Origin: Dermacentor variabilis | Taxonomy: Eukaryota > Arthropoda > Arachnida > Ixodida > Ixodidae | Assembly: GCF_050947875.1 (NCBI RefSeq) | Contig: NC_134576.1 | Span: forward strand, 56,982,255-57,046,254 | Length of the DNA: 64,000 nucleotides | Direction: 5' to 3' | In this document: positions 33,391 through 44,779 of the stretch, in pieces | Position numbering within the stretch: position 1 is the first letter of the stretch | Layout of the letters: each line of letters begins with the position of its first letter | The notes under the pieces: generated by a model | What the model was told of the DNA's origin: nothing | The model's input: only the letters and a program-made list of their open reading frames with translations | Database searches by the model: none | Made by a program: the position numbers and the translations under genes

Positions 33391-35822
33391 TACACAAAAC
33401 AAAACTGAGAACACTTCAGCGATGTCCATTTGGTTGGCGTGCTTGATGCGTTGCCTATCGAAATATGCCATGTGAGAGGTCCTCATTCTTGTTGAAAGCC
33501 AGAGTAATGCTGATGTGGAGCAGCATACGTTATCGAGAAGATCATTCGGCAAAGAAACGTTTTATATACCGCTAACGCACCTAAAAAAGGAACTATTTGG
33601 GGCTCCCTGTCTTGTTACAGGCGCAGTTTCTTCTGTCGACCATGCAGTTGCTTCACATGCTTAAATATTACTGGGACTATTTGGCCTGAACAAGATAACA
33701 TCCTAAATCCCAAAGCGCACTTACCCGACCACTTACCTTTAGTGGCGCTGATGGCCGCGCCTCTTGAATATGATGATGTGAGCCATTATTGCATGCTATG
33801 CAACTTACAGTTAGTGGAACACTTTCTAAGGCTGGAACACCATCTCTGCTATCGGTATGGCGTGATCATGGAGTACTTACACGCGATCTATGTTATCAGA
33901 GTCCTTTGGTAGCTTTTTAGAATATCAGTAAATGACCCTGCTGTTGGGTGCCAGAGATGGTGGTGGTTGATCATATTTAGGCACAGCCTTGATTGTGATT
34001 TTCGTATTGGCTCATAGACACTGCACCATTCGAATATTGTCCGCTGGCGAACATGCCATTCGCTATGAGTGAAACAATTGGCAGCACATTTAGATTAAAA
34101 GCAAGAAAAGCAAGTTTCATAAATGTGAAATTGTGTGTATGCCCTTATTCTTATTTCCATTTTTGTGCAAGAAAACAAACTTCACAAGTTCACATACATT
34201 AGTATCCCTGGAATGTACACATCAAGAATACCTACGTTAAGTGAGATTTGAATTCGTTGCCGCAGTAAAGATGTTTTAGCCACCGAACCAACGTCAAGCA
34301 TCCATTGCTTAAGAAACAGCTTTCGTGCGATTTCATTATTCCTATCGCGCTCGTATTAAAACAAACGAGGGTTTAACACTAGCGTTGTCTATGCAACCAG
34401 CTCGAGTACACATACTCTTGAACCATAGGTTCAGGTTTATCGTCGATTACAAATGTTGCCAAGTACGAAATCTCTGCAAGTTTCTGTTTTTGTGTACATT
34501 GCTAAACACAAGTGCACAGGGAGTCAGGCATGGAAAGATTGTGCGAAGAAAATACCATAGTTGTTCGTCAGGGCAACTATTAACATCCACTAACAATCAA
34601 AGCAACACGTCCGGGTTATCTCTTTCCGGTGACTCCCAAATTTGCAGCTCATAATCACCATACACTGAAGAGGCACTGCAACCATGTCTGTATCGTTTAT
34701 AGGGTAGATCGAAATGGTCGGGAAGAGGTGTTCTCGCTGATGAGAAATTTTTCGCACAGGTCGCTAATGCCCGGACAACCTAGAACACAAGTAAAAAAGA
34801 AAGCTCATATTCTGTTTTTAATGAAGAAAGCATAGTTAAACTAATTATAGAACAACGCATCACTACAGTTAATCCTTATATACCTTGGCGTGACACCTAG
34901 CAGTAGGAGGCGGCGGACATGAATAGAGAAGGCACAGATGTTATGCACGAAAGCGTCTGTTTAGCTACCCATGCTGGGCGACGGGAATGCGGCAATAAAA
35001 TGGTGGGAGAGGGGGGGGAAAGTGGCAGTAATTTAACCATGGCAGCAATAGGTGCAAGGCGTTCACACAGGTCAGTCGACCTAAAAAAATTGGCTGCGGC
35101 TTAGCTCAGCTAACCCTGTATATGCAAAGCGAAAACTTGGTTTAAGCCTGGCTTAGTCTTGGTTTGACTTGGTTAACATTATATTTAGCTGTAATTATTA
35201 TACTTAGGTATACGATCATCGTTAAACCAAGTATGACGGCTGTGCCTAGGTCAGTCGGTAGACATGACTGCGATTAGGCTGAGTAGACACGCATCGCTCT
35301 ACGGTGCGACGACTGTTGTCCCACAGGGAAAGCGCAAGTGCCAGACATGCAAAAAGACGCCTCGAACCTGCGCAGCGTCCAAGCACAAACGGACAGGGCG
35401 CGAAAGCGGCCGCTACAATCAACTCGACGTAGCAACGCCTATTGTGTTCCGGACCCTCTCCAGTGAAGCAGTACGCGTGGTGAAATCTGCGGTGTGAGAA
35501 AACGCCGCTTGGCGAAGACGGCTCAAAGGCTCCCGCTCCTTCGCAACGCTCAGAGAAGACGGCCTGGCCTCGCGATCATCCATGCGCAAGCTCGCACTGA
35601 CTAGACGAAAGCGGCAAAGCGTCGCTCCTCCTAGCCAGGCGCGCGCCGAGTCACGTTGTCAGGCGGTGGCCCAGCTACAGAGAGCGCATGCGGCAAGGCA
35701 CCGGCGGCGGCGGCGGCGACGGCGGAGCTTGCGCTGGAAATCACTTGATGCGTTGCCAAGGCTACACCGCAGCTGTGGTCCAATAAAGGTCAAAGTGCTG
35801 GCGATGGCGAAACTCGGCTCGA
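33391..35822. other. no recognisable gene; GC-rich end
   Basis: 33391-35110 is AT-rich without motifs. 35260-35800 is GC- and CpG-rich with a (CGG)n-like run near 35702-35725. The latter could be a CpG-rich promoter region, but no transcript can be tied to it. Confidence 0.4.
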
Positions 35823-36426
35823 CTATCCTCGCGGAGAACTTCGTTTGGCTATGAAGCCAAAACAACGGGAGCATTGCTTCTGCACATCACTGTATTCGTA
35901 CGCAATGTTGTCCGGGCACGCTTTGCACCGGTTTCGGTTTGGTCAACCTCGCACTTCTCTAGTCAAGGGAGATACAGTAACTCGGCGTCAAACAGTGTTT
36001 TATGCGAAGCATATTAACGTAGGTTTCGGGCCTTCGCGCGACGCCCGGCGGTGGCCAGCATTGACCCTGAAGTGGGGTCACGTGACATGACGTCACGTGA
36101 TGACGTCGCACCGGCTGCAGATGGGGTAAAGTCCCTTGATAATTTGAAAGTAACGACACTCTTTGAACTCTGCCGCCGCCGCGCGACCTCCTCGCCTCCT
36201 CCTCGCCCCTTGTGCGTTCCCCCCGCGGTAACCAGTTTTGCCCCCTTTTTTTCTGCACGCCGATTGGTCTCCCTGCCGTTGCCCTTGGAAACGCGCCTAT
36301 CTTGGGTTTTGCTTGTGTTTTGCTTTTTCGTTCGCGCCATTTTCCTCCTGAGCACTGCTGGCTCGGCGCTTTAGCTCGGCGTAGCGAACGTTGTACGCCG
36401 TGTTTCCTGCTCTCTGTGCTAGCGCT

Positions 36427-36588
36427 ATGCCGGGCTGTTGCGCATATGGCTGCAGCAAGAAGCCTCAAGATGGCTATGCCGTTTTTATGATACCACAAGG
36501 AAAGCGTGACCGCTTGCGCAGGAAGCAGTGGCTGCGTGACATTGGCCGAAAGAACTTTATTCCGACAAAGAACAGCGTTGTTTGCGAG
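36427..36588 (+). pseudogene. THAP domain, first exon, donor lost
   Basis: 54 codons from ATG 36427. MPGCCAYGCS supplies the first zinc-binding Cys pair (C-x4-C type), then GKRDRLRRKQWLRDIGRK contains the conserved Trp, FIPTKNSVV the conserved Pro, and VCE the third Cys. The fourth ligand (His of the HF motif) normally comes from the next exon. The exon should end ...TGCGAG followed by GT. Here it reads GAGCTGAGG, so the donor GT is CT at 36589-36590 and translation would run to a TAG at 36604-36606. The start context (GCGCTATGC) is unremarkable. It is DNA-binding transposase N-terminus type (P-element/THAP9-like by family knowledge), now unable to splice normally. Confidence 0.75.
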
Positions 36589-36852
36589 CTGAGGCGTCTT
36601 TCTTAGAGCTCGTAGCACAGCATCCCGTAATGCTGCATTTTTTTTTCGTTCTTCCGGCCTGCTCACCAGCGCTTTTGTTGCGGTTGTCCTCAGTATGCTT
36701 AATATTACCCTGGCACGTTGCTAACTGTTGTTATTCAGTCGGAAGTGCAGCATTATAGATTCTGCTTTGCGCCCTGAAAAAATTAGTGGCAAATATACCC
36801 GTACATTGCAGGTGATAAACGTTAGCTAGTCAACATTGTGTTTTTTTTTTAG

Positions 36853-38359
36853 TTTTAAGCCGAAAGCCTTTAGATCTCTATATTTCAAGGTCGCGTTGTA
36901 AACTGGAAGTATCACGTGACCCAAGGAAGGCCAGAGGTGACCCAAATCAAGTCCACCCCTGTATAAGAGAATGATATCATTCTCACTAATGAATCATTAG
37001 TGATTGAAATAAGGTGGATTAGGGAGGATTAATGTGATTAGAGTGTATTAAAGAAGATTAAGGTGGATTAGAGTGCGTTAAGAAGGATTAAGATGCATGA
37101 ATAAAGATTTAGGTGCGTGGAGGAGGATTAAGGCTGATTATGGTGGATTACGGTGAAGGGTTAATGAAAGGGTATTAGGACTGATTAGGGTGGAATAGGG
37201 TGCATGAACTAGGATTAGGGAGGATTATGGTGGATAAAGGAAGAATAAGGTCCATTAATGTGGATTAAGATGAATTAGGTGAAAATAAAGGGGGATTAAG
37301 ACCGATTAGGTTCGATTAGTGTAGATTAAGGTGGATTAGGGTGTATTCAGGTAGATTGGGACTATTAGGCAGGATAACGTTGGATTAAGGTGTATGAATA
37401 AGGATTAAGGTGTATGAATAAGGATTAAGGTGGATGGAGGATTAAGGCGGATTATGATGGATGCGGATTGATAAAGGAGAATTATAATTAAGACCGTATA
37501 TGGTAGGCTAAGGTGCATTAGGGGCGATGTACGTTGATTAGGTTGTATTAAGGTGGATTGGGAGTACTAAGCTAGATTAAGGTGGATGAAGGAGCATTAA
37601 GGTGGATTAGGGTGGACTAAGGTGAATTAGGGTTCATTGAGTATTAAGACCGATTAGACTACCACAATCCTCCTAATGCACATTAATCCACCGAATCCAC
37701 ATTAATCTACCTTAATCCTCCTTCATTCACTTTATTCCACCATAATCCACGAGAGTTCTCCCTAATGCACCCTAATCAACCTTCATCGACCTTAGTGCAC
37801 TTTAATCCCCCTTCATCAACCCTACTGCTTCATCATTCACTTTAATACACCCTAATCCACTATATTCGTCCTTAATTCACCTTAATCCACATTCATTTAC
37901 GTTAGTCCACCCTAATCCTCCTTAATCCACCCTTATCCTCCTTCATTCACTTTAATTCACTTTAGCCCACCATAATCCTTAATGCACCTTAATTCTTCTT
38001 AATCCACTCTCATCCTCCTTCATGCACTTTAATCCACCCTAATCCACTATAAACGTCCTTAATGCACCTCAATGCACCTTCATCCGCCCTAATCCACCTT
38101 CATCGACCTTAATCCAACCTTGTCCTCCTTTGTGCACCTTAATCCACTTTCGTCAACTTTAATCTACCTTAACGCTCCTTAATACACCCGAATTCATCTT
38201 AATCCAATCACTTATCATCATTACTTTGCTAATAATTAATCATCTCCTATGCGCGGCTGCACATGCTTTGGTTCGGTTCCCACCTTTCTTCGGTCACGTG
38301 ATATTTTCTGTAGCTCACAACGGGACCTTGAAACAGAGGTCTAAAGCTTTCGCTTAAAA
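36853..38359. repeat. 1.5-kb inverted minisatellite palindrome
   Basis: The flanking arms (36853-36930 and 38283-38359) are imperfect reverse complements: TTTCAAGGTCGCGTTGT, TATCACGTGACCCAAGGAAGG against TTTCAAGGTCCCGTTGT, TATCACGTGACCGAAGAAAGG. Between them, about 37000-37655 consists of diverged units of AAGGTGGATT, and about 37670-38210 consists of the complement AATCCACCTT. The switch of strand lies near 37655-37680. The units vary by substitution and length. Confidence 0.9.
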
Positions 38360-39002
38360 AACCACGCAAAAAGGGATGTGTCACAAGCAATACTAGATCA
38401 GACGCACGAAGTAAAGCATCTGATCACGTGGCAGAAAAATTGTCTGGAGCATAGAACTCGCCCCAAAGCTCCCTTTACATCGGTATACGCCGTTCATACG
38501 GCTTTAAGAAAAAACCAACCTCCTCATAAACGTTGCCTTCAGCATTATCGATGCTGTTATTCGCATTTCTCAAAATTTTGAACCCCAGTGGGGCGCGCAA
38601 CTGGCCCAAAAGAACACGCCTCCATAGAATCCTGCGGCCCGTCCGCGGGAGCCCAGGAGGAATAGCGTGCCGTGCGCAGCCGGCGGGCGAGGAGAATCGA
38701 GGAGGAAAGCGCCGTGAGGAGGAGAGTGTCGCTACTTTCAAATTATCAAGGGGCTTTAAGATGGGGCCTCATATCGCGCCGTCGGACGAGGCCCGGCGGA
38801 GACCTCCACCCTTCGGTTCGCGCCGTCGCGCGCGACGCGGCGGCGGCGCCACCATCGCTGCATCACGTGATATGTGACGTCACGCCAGGGATTAAGCGGC
38901 GCGCGCCCGCCGTCGCGTCAGTCTCTGTGCCCGCAACCGCGCCAGCGTCTTTGCGCCGGGCGTGTATGCGGTCAAGATGCCTCCAAATGCTAAGAATACG
39001 CT

Positions 39003-39047
39003 AAGGTTAAGCCCAGTGGATGCTTCGCATTCACTGGGCTTAACCTT
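39003..39047. repeat. perfect-loop hairpin, 21-bp arms
   Basis: Arms 39003-39023 and 39027-39047 (AAGGTTAAGCCCAGTGGATG and its complement) with one mismatch and a TTC loop. It lies in the right arm of the foldback element. Transcribed, it would form a tight hairpin. Whether it is an independent tiny foldback insertion is open. Confidence 0.85.
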
Positions 39048-39679
39048 GATAAGCCTTCAATTTATTCACGTACGATATGTACGAAGTTCTGAACAGCCAG
39101 CATTGCAGCTTGCGTCGAAGCTCCGAAACAGCCATATGGCGAGGCGCGGTCGACGCTGCCGTCGGTAGAGCCGGCGCAGCAGTCAGGCTCGCTCACTCGT
39201 TTGTACGTGCCGATGGTTGTGATTTCAAGTTGGGCTCGCTTGGTTTCCGCGCAGACGCTGCAAAAGCTTCTTTTTTTGTGTGCTTGAACACTCATTAGTT
39301 GCTAAAGTTAGTCAACAGCATCTCAGGGGAGTTGATTGGCGGGACAGCAAACTACGGACACTCACCAGAAGACACGGGCGTCATATTGCGTTTGATGAAT
39401 GTGCAAAACGTGCGACGGTCTCGGGTGTTAGAAAACTCGAAAGAGCAAACTAAAAATGCGAAAAATACCAATATTTGACTGGTGAATGTTACGTATTGTT
39501 TCAAATTAGGTGCTGCAAAGAAGAAATATTGTTTCCTATGTTCCGCGTAAGAAAACGCGAGCAAAACTGCGGGACTGCTTCCAGCAGCGGTGAAAGAGGC
39601 GCGCTTAGTTTTCGTAGCCTTCGCTTCATAGCCAAAAAAAGCTGCCCGCGAGTATAGGCTAGTAAAGCTTTTGCTTTAA

Positions 39680-40725
39680 AGGGACACTAAAGGTTACTAG
39701 TAAGTCAACGTGGACTGTTGAAATACCATCCCAGAAACCTCGAAATGCTTGTTTCGTGCCAAGGAGAGACTTATTTTAAGAGAAAACGCGTTCTGAAGCG
39801 TCCGCGTACCTCTAGCCTAGTTCAAATCGCCCGCCCTCCGATCGAGGAGTACTGACATCATGGTCTCATAGTGACGTTGAGCCATCGGTGAGTAGAACGG
39901 CGTCCGCAGACGGCGCTACGGCTTTTCTGCACAAAACGCAAACGCGCGGCCAGAAACAGAGCCAAGACAGAGCCGACAGCAGAGCGAAAGCGGGAGTATG
40001 GTGGCTAGCGGAAGGAGAAACGCGCGACCATAAGCTGGTACTTCATTCTATGACGCAAACTTCGACGCTCGTCGCAATGAACCCTGACAACGACAGATTG
40101 GCTCGCGATGCTGGGCTCAACTTCAGCTATTTGAGCACTGACGAGCGCGACCTGCTGCTGAGGGCTCGCGCTGCCGGCGTCGTTGCGTACTACGACGGCG
40201 GCCTCGACACCGGCTCTCCGGAGCGGGAAAGCAACGAGGGCTTCCCACGACATCACATGGACATGGAATTCTCGCTGCTTGTTCCAAATGAAAGTTTCGC
40301 GAGCCAGCAGAACCCGCACAGCACGACGCGATAACGAAACTAATGAAACTCCAAAGCGTGCGCGGCGCAGAGTCGAGCGAAAACGAAACCTTTCGATCAG
40401 CCATACTACTGAAGGGTAACGTCAAAAATGTTATTTTTTCTTAGAATCGAATAGGCGTAGACAAGTAGCATCTTCTTCCGTGTTATAATCGAATGGAATG
40501 ATATTTTTAATACGAGTAGTTGAGTATTACTAACACAAATTATGAGGAGTGCTTTCGTCATCGAGCTAGTACCGGAATGTCGTTGGGGGGTCTCAAATCG
40601 TGTCATGCATTTACCTCAATTTATCGGTTACGAAAGCTCTGTTCGCGATTCTATTGACGCCTTAGACGTTCTAGAACATTGCTCTGCCACTTTAACTTGA
40701 CTTTCTGGTAACCTTTAGTGTCCCT
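39680..40725. mobile_element. T2/Kolobok-type nonautonomous element with TTAA ends
   Basis: The termini are AGGGACACTAAAGGTTAC at 39680 and its reverse complement ending at 40725, extending imperfectly to about 35 bp. Each end is flanked by TTAA (39676-39679 and 40726-40729). TTAA plus AGGGA fits the TTAAAGGRR end motif I recall for T2 and the TTAA target of Kolobok elements. At 1,046 bp without a transposase domain it is nonautonomous. Confidence 0.8.
40050..40334 (+). CDS. unrecognised ORF inside the TTAA element
   Basis: 94 codons from an ATG, within a longer frame open from 39888. The composition is protein-like and not repetitive: an acidic and Arg-rich middle (STDERDLLLRARAAGVVAYY), then DGGLDTGSPERESNEG, then a His/Met-containing tail. 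I do not recognise a domain. No signal peptide or membrane segment is present. It could be the N-terminus of a lost transposase, a captured host exon, or a chance frame in GC-rich DNA. The opposite strand is also partly open, which weakens the case. Confidence 0.25.
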   Translation: MTQTSTLVAMNPDNDRLARDAGLNFSYLSTDERDLLLRARAAGVVAYYDGGLDTGSPERESNEGFPRHHMDMEFSLLVPNESFASQQNPHSTTR

Positions 40726-40729
40726 TTAA

Positions 40730-41299
40730 AACGCTAAACCGCCTTCACATTCTCGTAGGTCGACGAGCAATAGGGGTGTTCTTTGACTAGCGCCTGCAAG
40801 GACACCGGCCCTTCGTCCAGACGTCGCAATAATCTGGAGAGGTAAAACACAGGGAAATTACATGGGCAGCCAGAAAGAACAACGCACATTTAAAGGGAAG
40901 CTTTTTTCGTGGTTCTGAAGTTTGTAGGACCGTGTTTGGTTGCGGTGGCGGTTTCACAGTAGACTGATCGTTACACATCGCGCTTCGTGTTGTCTATTCA
41001 TTCTTCATTCCCAGGTAATTATGCTACCAACATCTTTGGGGTGACTAGGTACAGAGGTGCCGTTGCGATAGGAGGAAGAAGGGCATAAAGGCAATAAGCG
41101 TACCCATTGGCTGGCGCAAGCAGTGACGTCATAAGGTGAGGGAGCGTTGAGACTAGGATTGGTTGGTAGGAAAGATGGCGTCATCAGATCGCGGCAGTGA
41201 AGTGGAGAGGTCACGCACACGGGTAGTGGCATGATGAACCAGCCCTCACTCGGCTGTGGCGGCTGATTGGGCGCGAAAGCTTCACTTAGAGCATGATAA
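40730..41299. other. no recognisable gene
   Basis: Frames are short and motif-free. Sequence between the TTAA element and copy 2 of the dispersed repeat. Confidence 0.45.
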
Positions 41300-41872
41300 C
41301 TGCATACTTTTGGATCGCAGGTCTTAGGCGCCCGTTCCTGCGGGAAGCGTCGGCGTCCTATGTAACCGACCGAGCAAGCACAGCAATGAATGAAATAGGG
41401 AAAGCGAAGCGGGAGATGGAGGACGAAAAAAAGAGTGCGAGGAGGAAAGTTGAGGAGGGGGATACACAATAGAACCATGAGACGGAAAGCAGAGAAGGAA
41501 GGTATGGAGAAAAGCTTGAGAAAAAAATCTTAGTGCCGCGTTAGACGTGCTCCACGGCGACGATGGCTGCGAGGCGGTGCCAGAGTAGCGCACGTCGTCT
41601 ATTCACCGATGACGCCATCAGTACTGCATATAGAAGCAAAACGCTGCATAAGCGGAAGTCTGTCAGCGGCGGCTGCCTGAATCGCGCCCATGCGTCACCC
41701 ACCCGCTGCCTCAAGGGATCTACTGATTTGAGAGGCAATCTCGGTAGACTTCGCTGCGTTTTCAACGTGCTGTACGAAGCTGATTGTCCGCGCCAATCAA
41801 TATATTGCGAAACGAAAGCACGTATAAAGCTGCGGTCGGATTTCGCATTAAGAAGCATCGTAGTCGCCGGTG
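41300..41872 (-). repeat. dispersed ~0.5-kb repeat, copy 2 (minus strand)
   Basis: The reverse complement reads CGACTACGATGC, GCAGCTTTATACGTGC, TTTCGTTTCGCAATATATTG, CAGCACGTTGAAAACGCAGC, ACGTGCGCTACTCTGGC, TCGGTTACATAGGACGCC and CGGGCGCCTAAGAC. All are in the order seen in copies 1 and 3. This copy is the longest. Confidence 0.8.
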
Positions 41873-41901
41873 AATGTTTATTACTTTTTGGGTCATTAGA
41901 G

Positions 41902-42574
41902 AGTTTTAGAATAGGGGCCCCAAAGAAATAGCGTCGAAGCTACTTCGCATGCGCGAGACGCAAACTGCGTCTGGGTTTGGAGTTGAGAACGCGACTGCAC
42001 CGATTTAGCAGGAGCCCAAATAGCGGCCCCAAAAGCTTTGCGTCAGCGAACATGGCGGCACCCATCGAAGCGACGGCTCTAACCCAGCACCAAAGTGGCT
42101 TCGATTCGTCGTAGCACGTGAAGTTTGCAAGCTAGGAGGAGTGACTGCGGTTATCGCTTTCTCTCAACTAGCGTGTGTTATGAAAATTGATTCATGAGAC
42201 GCCGCTGATTCCGAATTTGATTGTGGATATTATGGCTCGTAGGCCTAACACGGCTAAGCTTCGCCGGTGAAGGCATGTAAAATTGGTTTTCGCAAAACTA
42301 AGCGTAACTGATTGTTTAATGCTTACAGAATACCCTCTAAATTGTAATTAAACGCGAATACACGCGTCTCAATTACAATTCCCATCATAAAATGATGTAT
42401 TTTATTTAATTATGTCTAATAGCTTTTTTTGACGCCGTAGTGTCGCTGCCAGCGCAAGACGCTATCCACAATAGGAAAGCCCTATTCTAAAACGCTTCAC
42501 TCCTGCGTGCCTCAGCGTTAACTCCCGCAAAGCTCTTTGGGGCCCCAAACTATTTGGGCCCCTATTCTAAAACT
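41902..42574. mobile_element. MITE-like element, 0.67 kb
   Basis: The ends are AGTTTTAGAATAGGGGCCC at 41902 and its reverse complement ending at 42574. No ORF and no defined target duplication. GGGGCCCCAAA motifs recur just inside both ends, and a smaller inverted repeat lies at about 42349-42381. It is nonautonomous; the superfamily is unknown. Confidence 0.7.
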
Positions 42575-43641
42575 TCCTATTAGCTAGCCGATAATAGCGC
42601 TTTGAGTGTTCTTACTATGTCTCTTCAGTGGTTAAAGCCAAAAATATGTTTGTTTGTATGACTTAGTGGTAGTGTTTGTTTTGCAAACCACAGCGAGAAG
42701 TGCTTTCACCTGGAACGTTATTTTCTTTCATTCGGGATGTAAGGTTCTCAGTGGCAATGGGAGTGCGAGTGTCACAGGGCGGTGCCGTTAGGTGCGGCCC
42801 TCCGGGAACACGAGACGAGGGCTAGTGATCCACAAGTGCCCCCCACTGCAAGCCCTCTCTCTCCTACTCACACAAAGCATCCTAGTGGGGAAGGCCTGGC
42901 CCATTTTTAACATAGTAATATAGTTTTGATGCTCTGAATAAGAAAAATGTGCAGGTGAAATGAAACCCTCCTCCTGTCTGGCACTCAGCCTGCACTTCCG
43001 AAGCCCTGGCAACGGTGAACTAACTACATGCACTTAAATTTGCTGTCTGAGATGAGCCATCACCCGTCGATTGTGCCGCCGTCACGGCGATCACTACATT
43101 TACCCGTCGCCCGACAAAAGACACGACAAAAAAAAAAAAAAAATCCCACACGGCTTTATGGCGTTCTGCTGCTCAACCCTATGGCTCTTTTCTCGTAGCT
43201 GGCGGCCGTATTCTCATGAACGTGGAATGCGAAACTAGTCGAACGCCAAGATTTCAGTATAAGCCAACGGAATTGGAGGAGGTCAAATTCATGACGGGGC
43301 CTTCAGCTACAGCTTCATATATAGCTCAGCGTGCAGCTGTATGGCGTAAAATCCTACCCGTCGATGGGGATTGCTTATCAAGCTTTTGGCATAGCTCGCT
43401 CTTTGTTGTGTCCTGTTATCCTAAGCCCACATCATTTATTGAAAGCAAGAAGAAATAATAAAGTTCTCCAAATAGGAACGCTCATATGGAGCCTGGCGTT
43501 CTACGCAAACCAAATGCACTCCTTTATTATGGGGAAGGGGGAGAAGGAAGGGCGAGGTTGTGTAGGCTTATTTTACTTAAAGAACGCAAGGTACGCGGAG
43601 TGGATAGTCGATAGAACAAGAAGAAAGTCCAAGTAGCTCAC
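42575..43641. other. intron or flank of the oxidase gene; no exon found
   Basis: On the minus strand this would be the intron after the exon at 43642-43711. The final oxidase exon was looked for and not recognised. An A run lies at 43125-43142. Confidence 0.4.
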
Positions 43642-43711
43642 CCAGGAGTCGCATAGTGTACTCAAGTTCCTCTCTGAATATGTGCAACACTCTCTCGACA
43701 CCTTGCTTGCC
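43642..43711 (-). CDS. hydroxyacid oxidase, near-C-terminal exon
   Basis: A 70-nt minus-strand exon, acceptor TACGTAG before 43711 and donor GTGAGC from 43641 (phase 1). It encodes GKQGVERVLHIFREELEYTM and then RLL. This matches the helix that follows the WGLA motif in alpha-hydroxyacid oxidases (family form GExGVxxVLxxLxxExxxxMxLxG). It joins in phase to the exon at 45044-45202, which ends WGLAYD. Both of its splice sites are canonical, unlike its upstream neighbour. One further short exon with the C-terminus is expected and was not found. Confidence 0.75.
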
Positions 43712-44539
43712 CTACGTAGAGAAAAATTGAGTTGGAAAGAACACTCCGCCATAAAAGGCACACTTTCCAAGCATTTCGTAGAGCGCAAGCGGCGCAAGCA
43801 CGTGACAAACGTCCAAGTATGGTTGCCAATAATGTACTGTCATATTTAGTGACCATTGCGCGTTTTTGCTTCATGGGGAGAGTACAGTGTTCGGTTGGAG
43901 AAGGAAATCATAAATAGGATGCGTAAATATTATCCGAAGACCATGCGCTGTGAGAATCTTTTCCGACACGCAACATTCCATGTTTTGTAAAATTGCTATT
44001 CTTCTCAAGCAGACGTTTTAAGCACAGGTCACACGACGAAGTTGGAAACGATTCCCACTGGAAATGCCCGGTGCAACGTAAGGTTGCATGTAGCAGTCCA
44101 GCACCACAGGCATCGCCTATTACTGCAAACCAACCCGAACTCCTCTCTAATGAAGTGCTTATCAGCAAATTTTTCGGCATCCGTAAGAATGACACATGCG
44201 GTACACCTACAATGCTGCTTCTTCGTAGCGTACCAATGATATCCCGGGCTTCACCGCTCATGTGAGCACTGGCATTTCAAGCTGCCTTTCTGATGCATAG
44301 CAACGCTGATCCGCTTCACGTTTCTACGCGAAATGTCCACCGCGTTCCTCTGCACTAGTCCCCGCCCCTCGACGCTGCTTAATTTCGTTTTTGTGAGTGA
44401 TTAGGCGTTCGCGTTCCGAAGCAGGCTTCTCCGCGCATCGAGGAAGTTTATGCCCCGCTCAACGCTTCTTCCGAGTCTGTCTCCTTGGCGCTCAATACAC
44501 ACTTTGCCCCCTTTTGTATGTTCTGGAAATTGTCTATTG
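43712..44539. other. oxidase intron; no other gene
   Basis: Open frames on both strands at 43908-44265 show Cys and His residues but no spacing I recognise as a zinc finger. Left uncalled. Confidence 0.4.
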
Positions 44540-44547
44540 GCAGCGAA

Positions 44548-44779
44548 TAATAATAATAATATTTGGGGTTTTACGTGCCAAAACCACTTATTGATTACGA
44601 GGCATGCCGTAGTGGAGGACTCCGGAAATTTTGACCACCTGGGGTTCTTTAACGTGCACCTAAATCTAAGCACACGGGTGCTTTGGCATTTCGCCCCCAT
44701 CGAAATGCGGCCGCCGTGGCCGGGATTCGATCCCGCGACCTCGTGCTCAGCAGCCCAACACCATAGCCACGGATGATTC
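44548..44779 (-). mobile_element. tRNA-headed SINE, family B, with target duplication
   Basis: A minus-strand copy flanked by GCAGCGAA at 44540-44547 and 44780-44787. The head has lost the A-box part (it starts GTGGCTATGGTG), but GGGATCGAATCCCGG (B box) is intact, followed by the conserved body (GTGCTTAGATTTAGGTGCAC, CCAGGTGGTCAAAATTTCCG) and an ATTATTATT-type tail. It sits in an oxidase intron. Confidence 0.9.

Larger units (their letters stand above)
35823..39657. mobile_element. foldback DNA element carrying a THAP exon
   Basis: Nested inverted repeats define one large structure. The outer ends are CTATCCTCGCGG...GGCTATGAAGC at 35823-35848 and, inverted, CTATACTCGCGG...GGCTATGAAGC at 39632-39657. 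Subterminal CCCTTGATAATTTGAAAG lies at 36133 (plus) and 38753 (minus). Inner arms are at 36853-36930 and 38283-38359, followed by two inverted halves of a minisatellite. A THAP exon lies in the left arm at 36427-36588. THAP domains are the DNA-binding part of P-element and related transposases, so this is probably a transposase-derived element whose catalytic part has been lost. The target duplication is not clear, and the outer boundary is less certain than the inner arms. Confidence 0.6.

Noticed and set aside
35959..36666. 235-codon minus-strand open frame
   Set aside because: It lies antisense to the THAP exon, has no motif, and its openness comes from GC-rich sequence; the plus-strand THAP residues are far more convincing.
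43908..44265. Cys/His-containing frames resembling a zinc finger
   Set aside because: Cys and His spacing does not match C2H2, THAP or other finger patterns on either strand.
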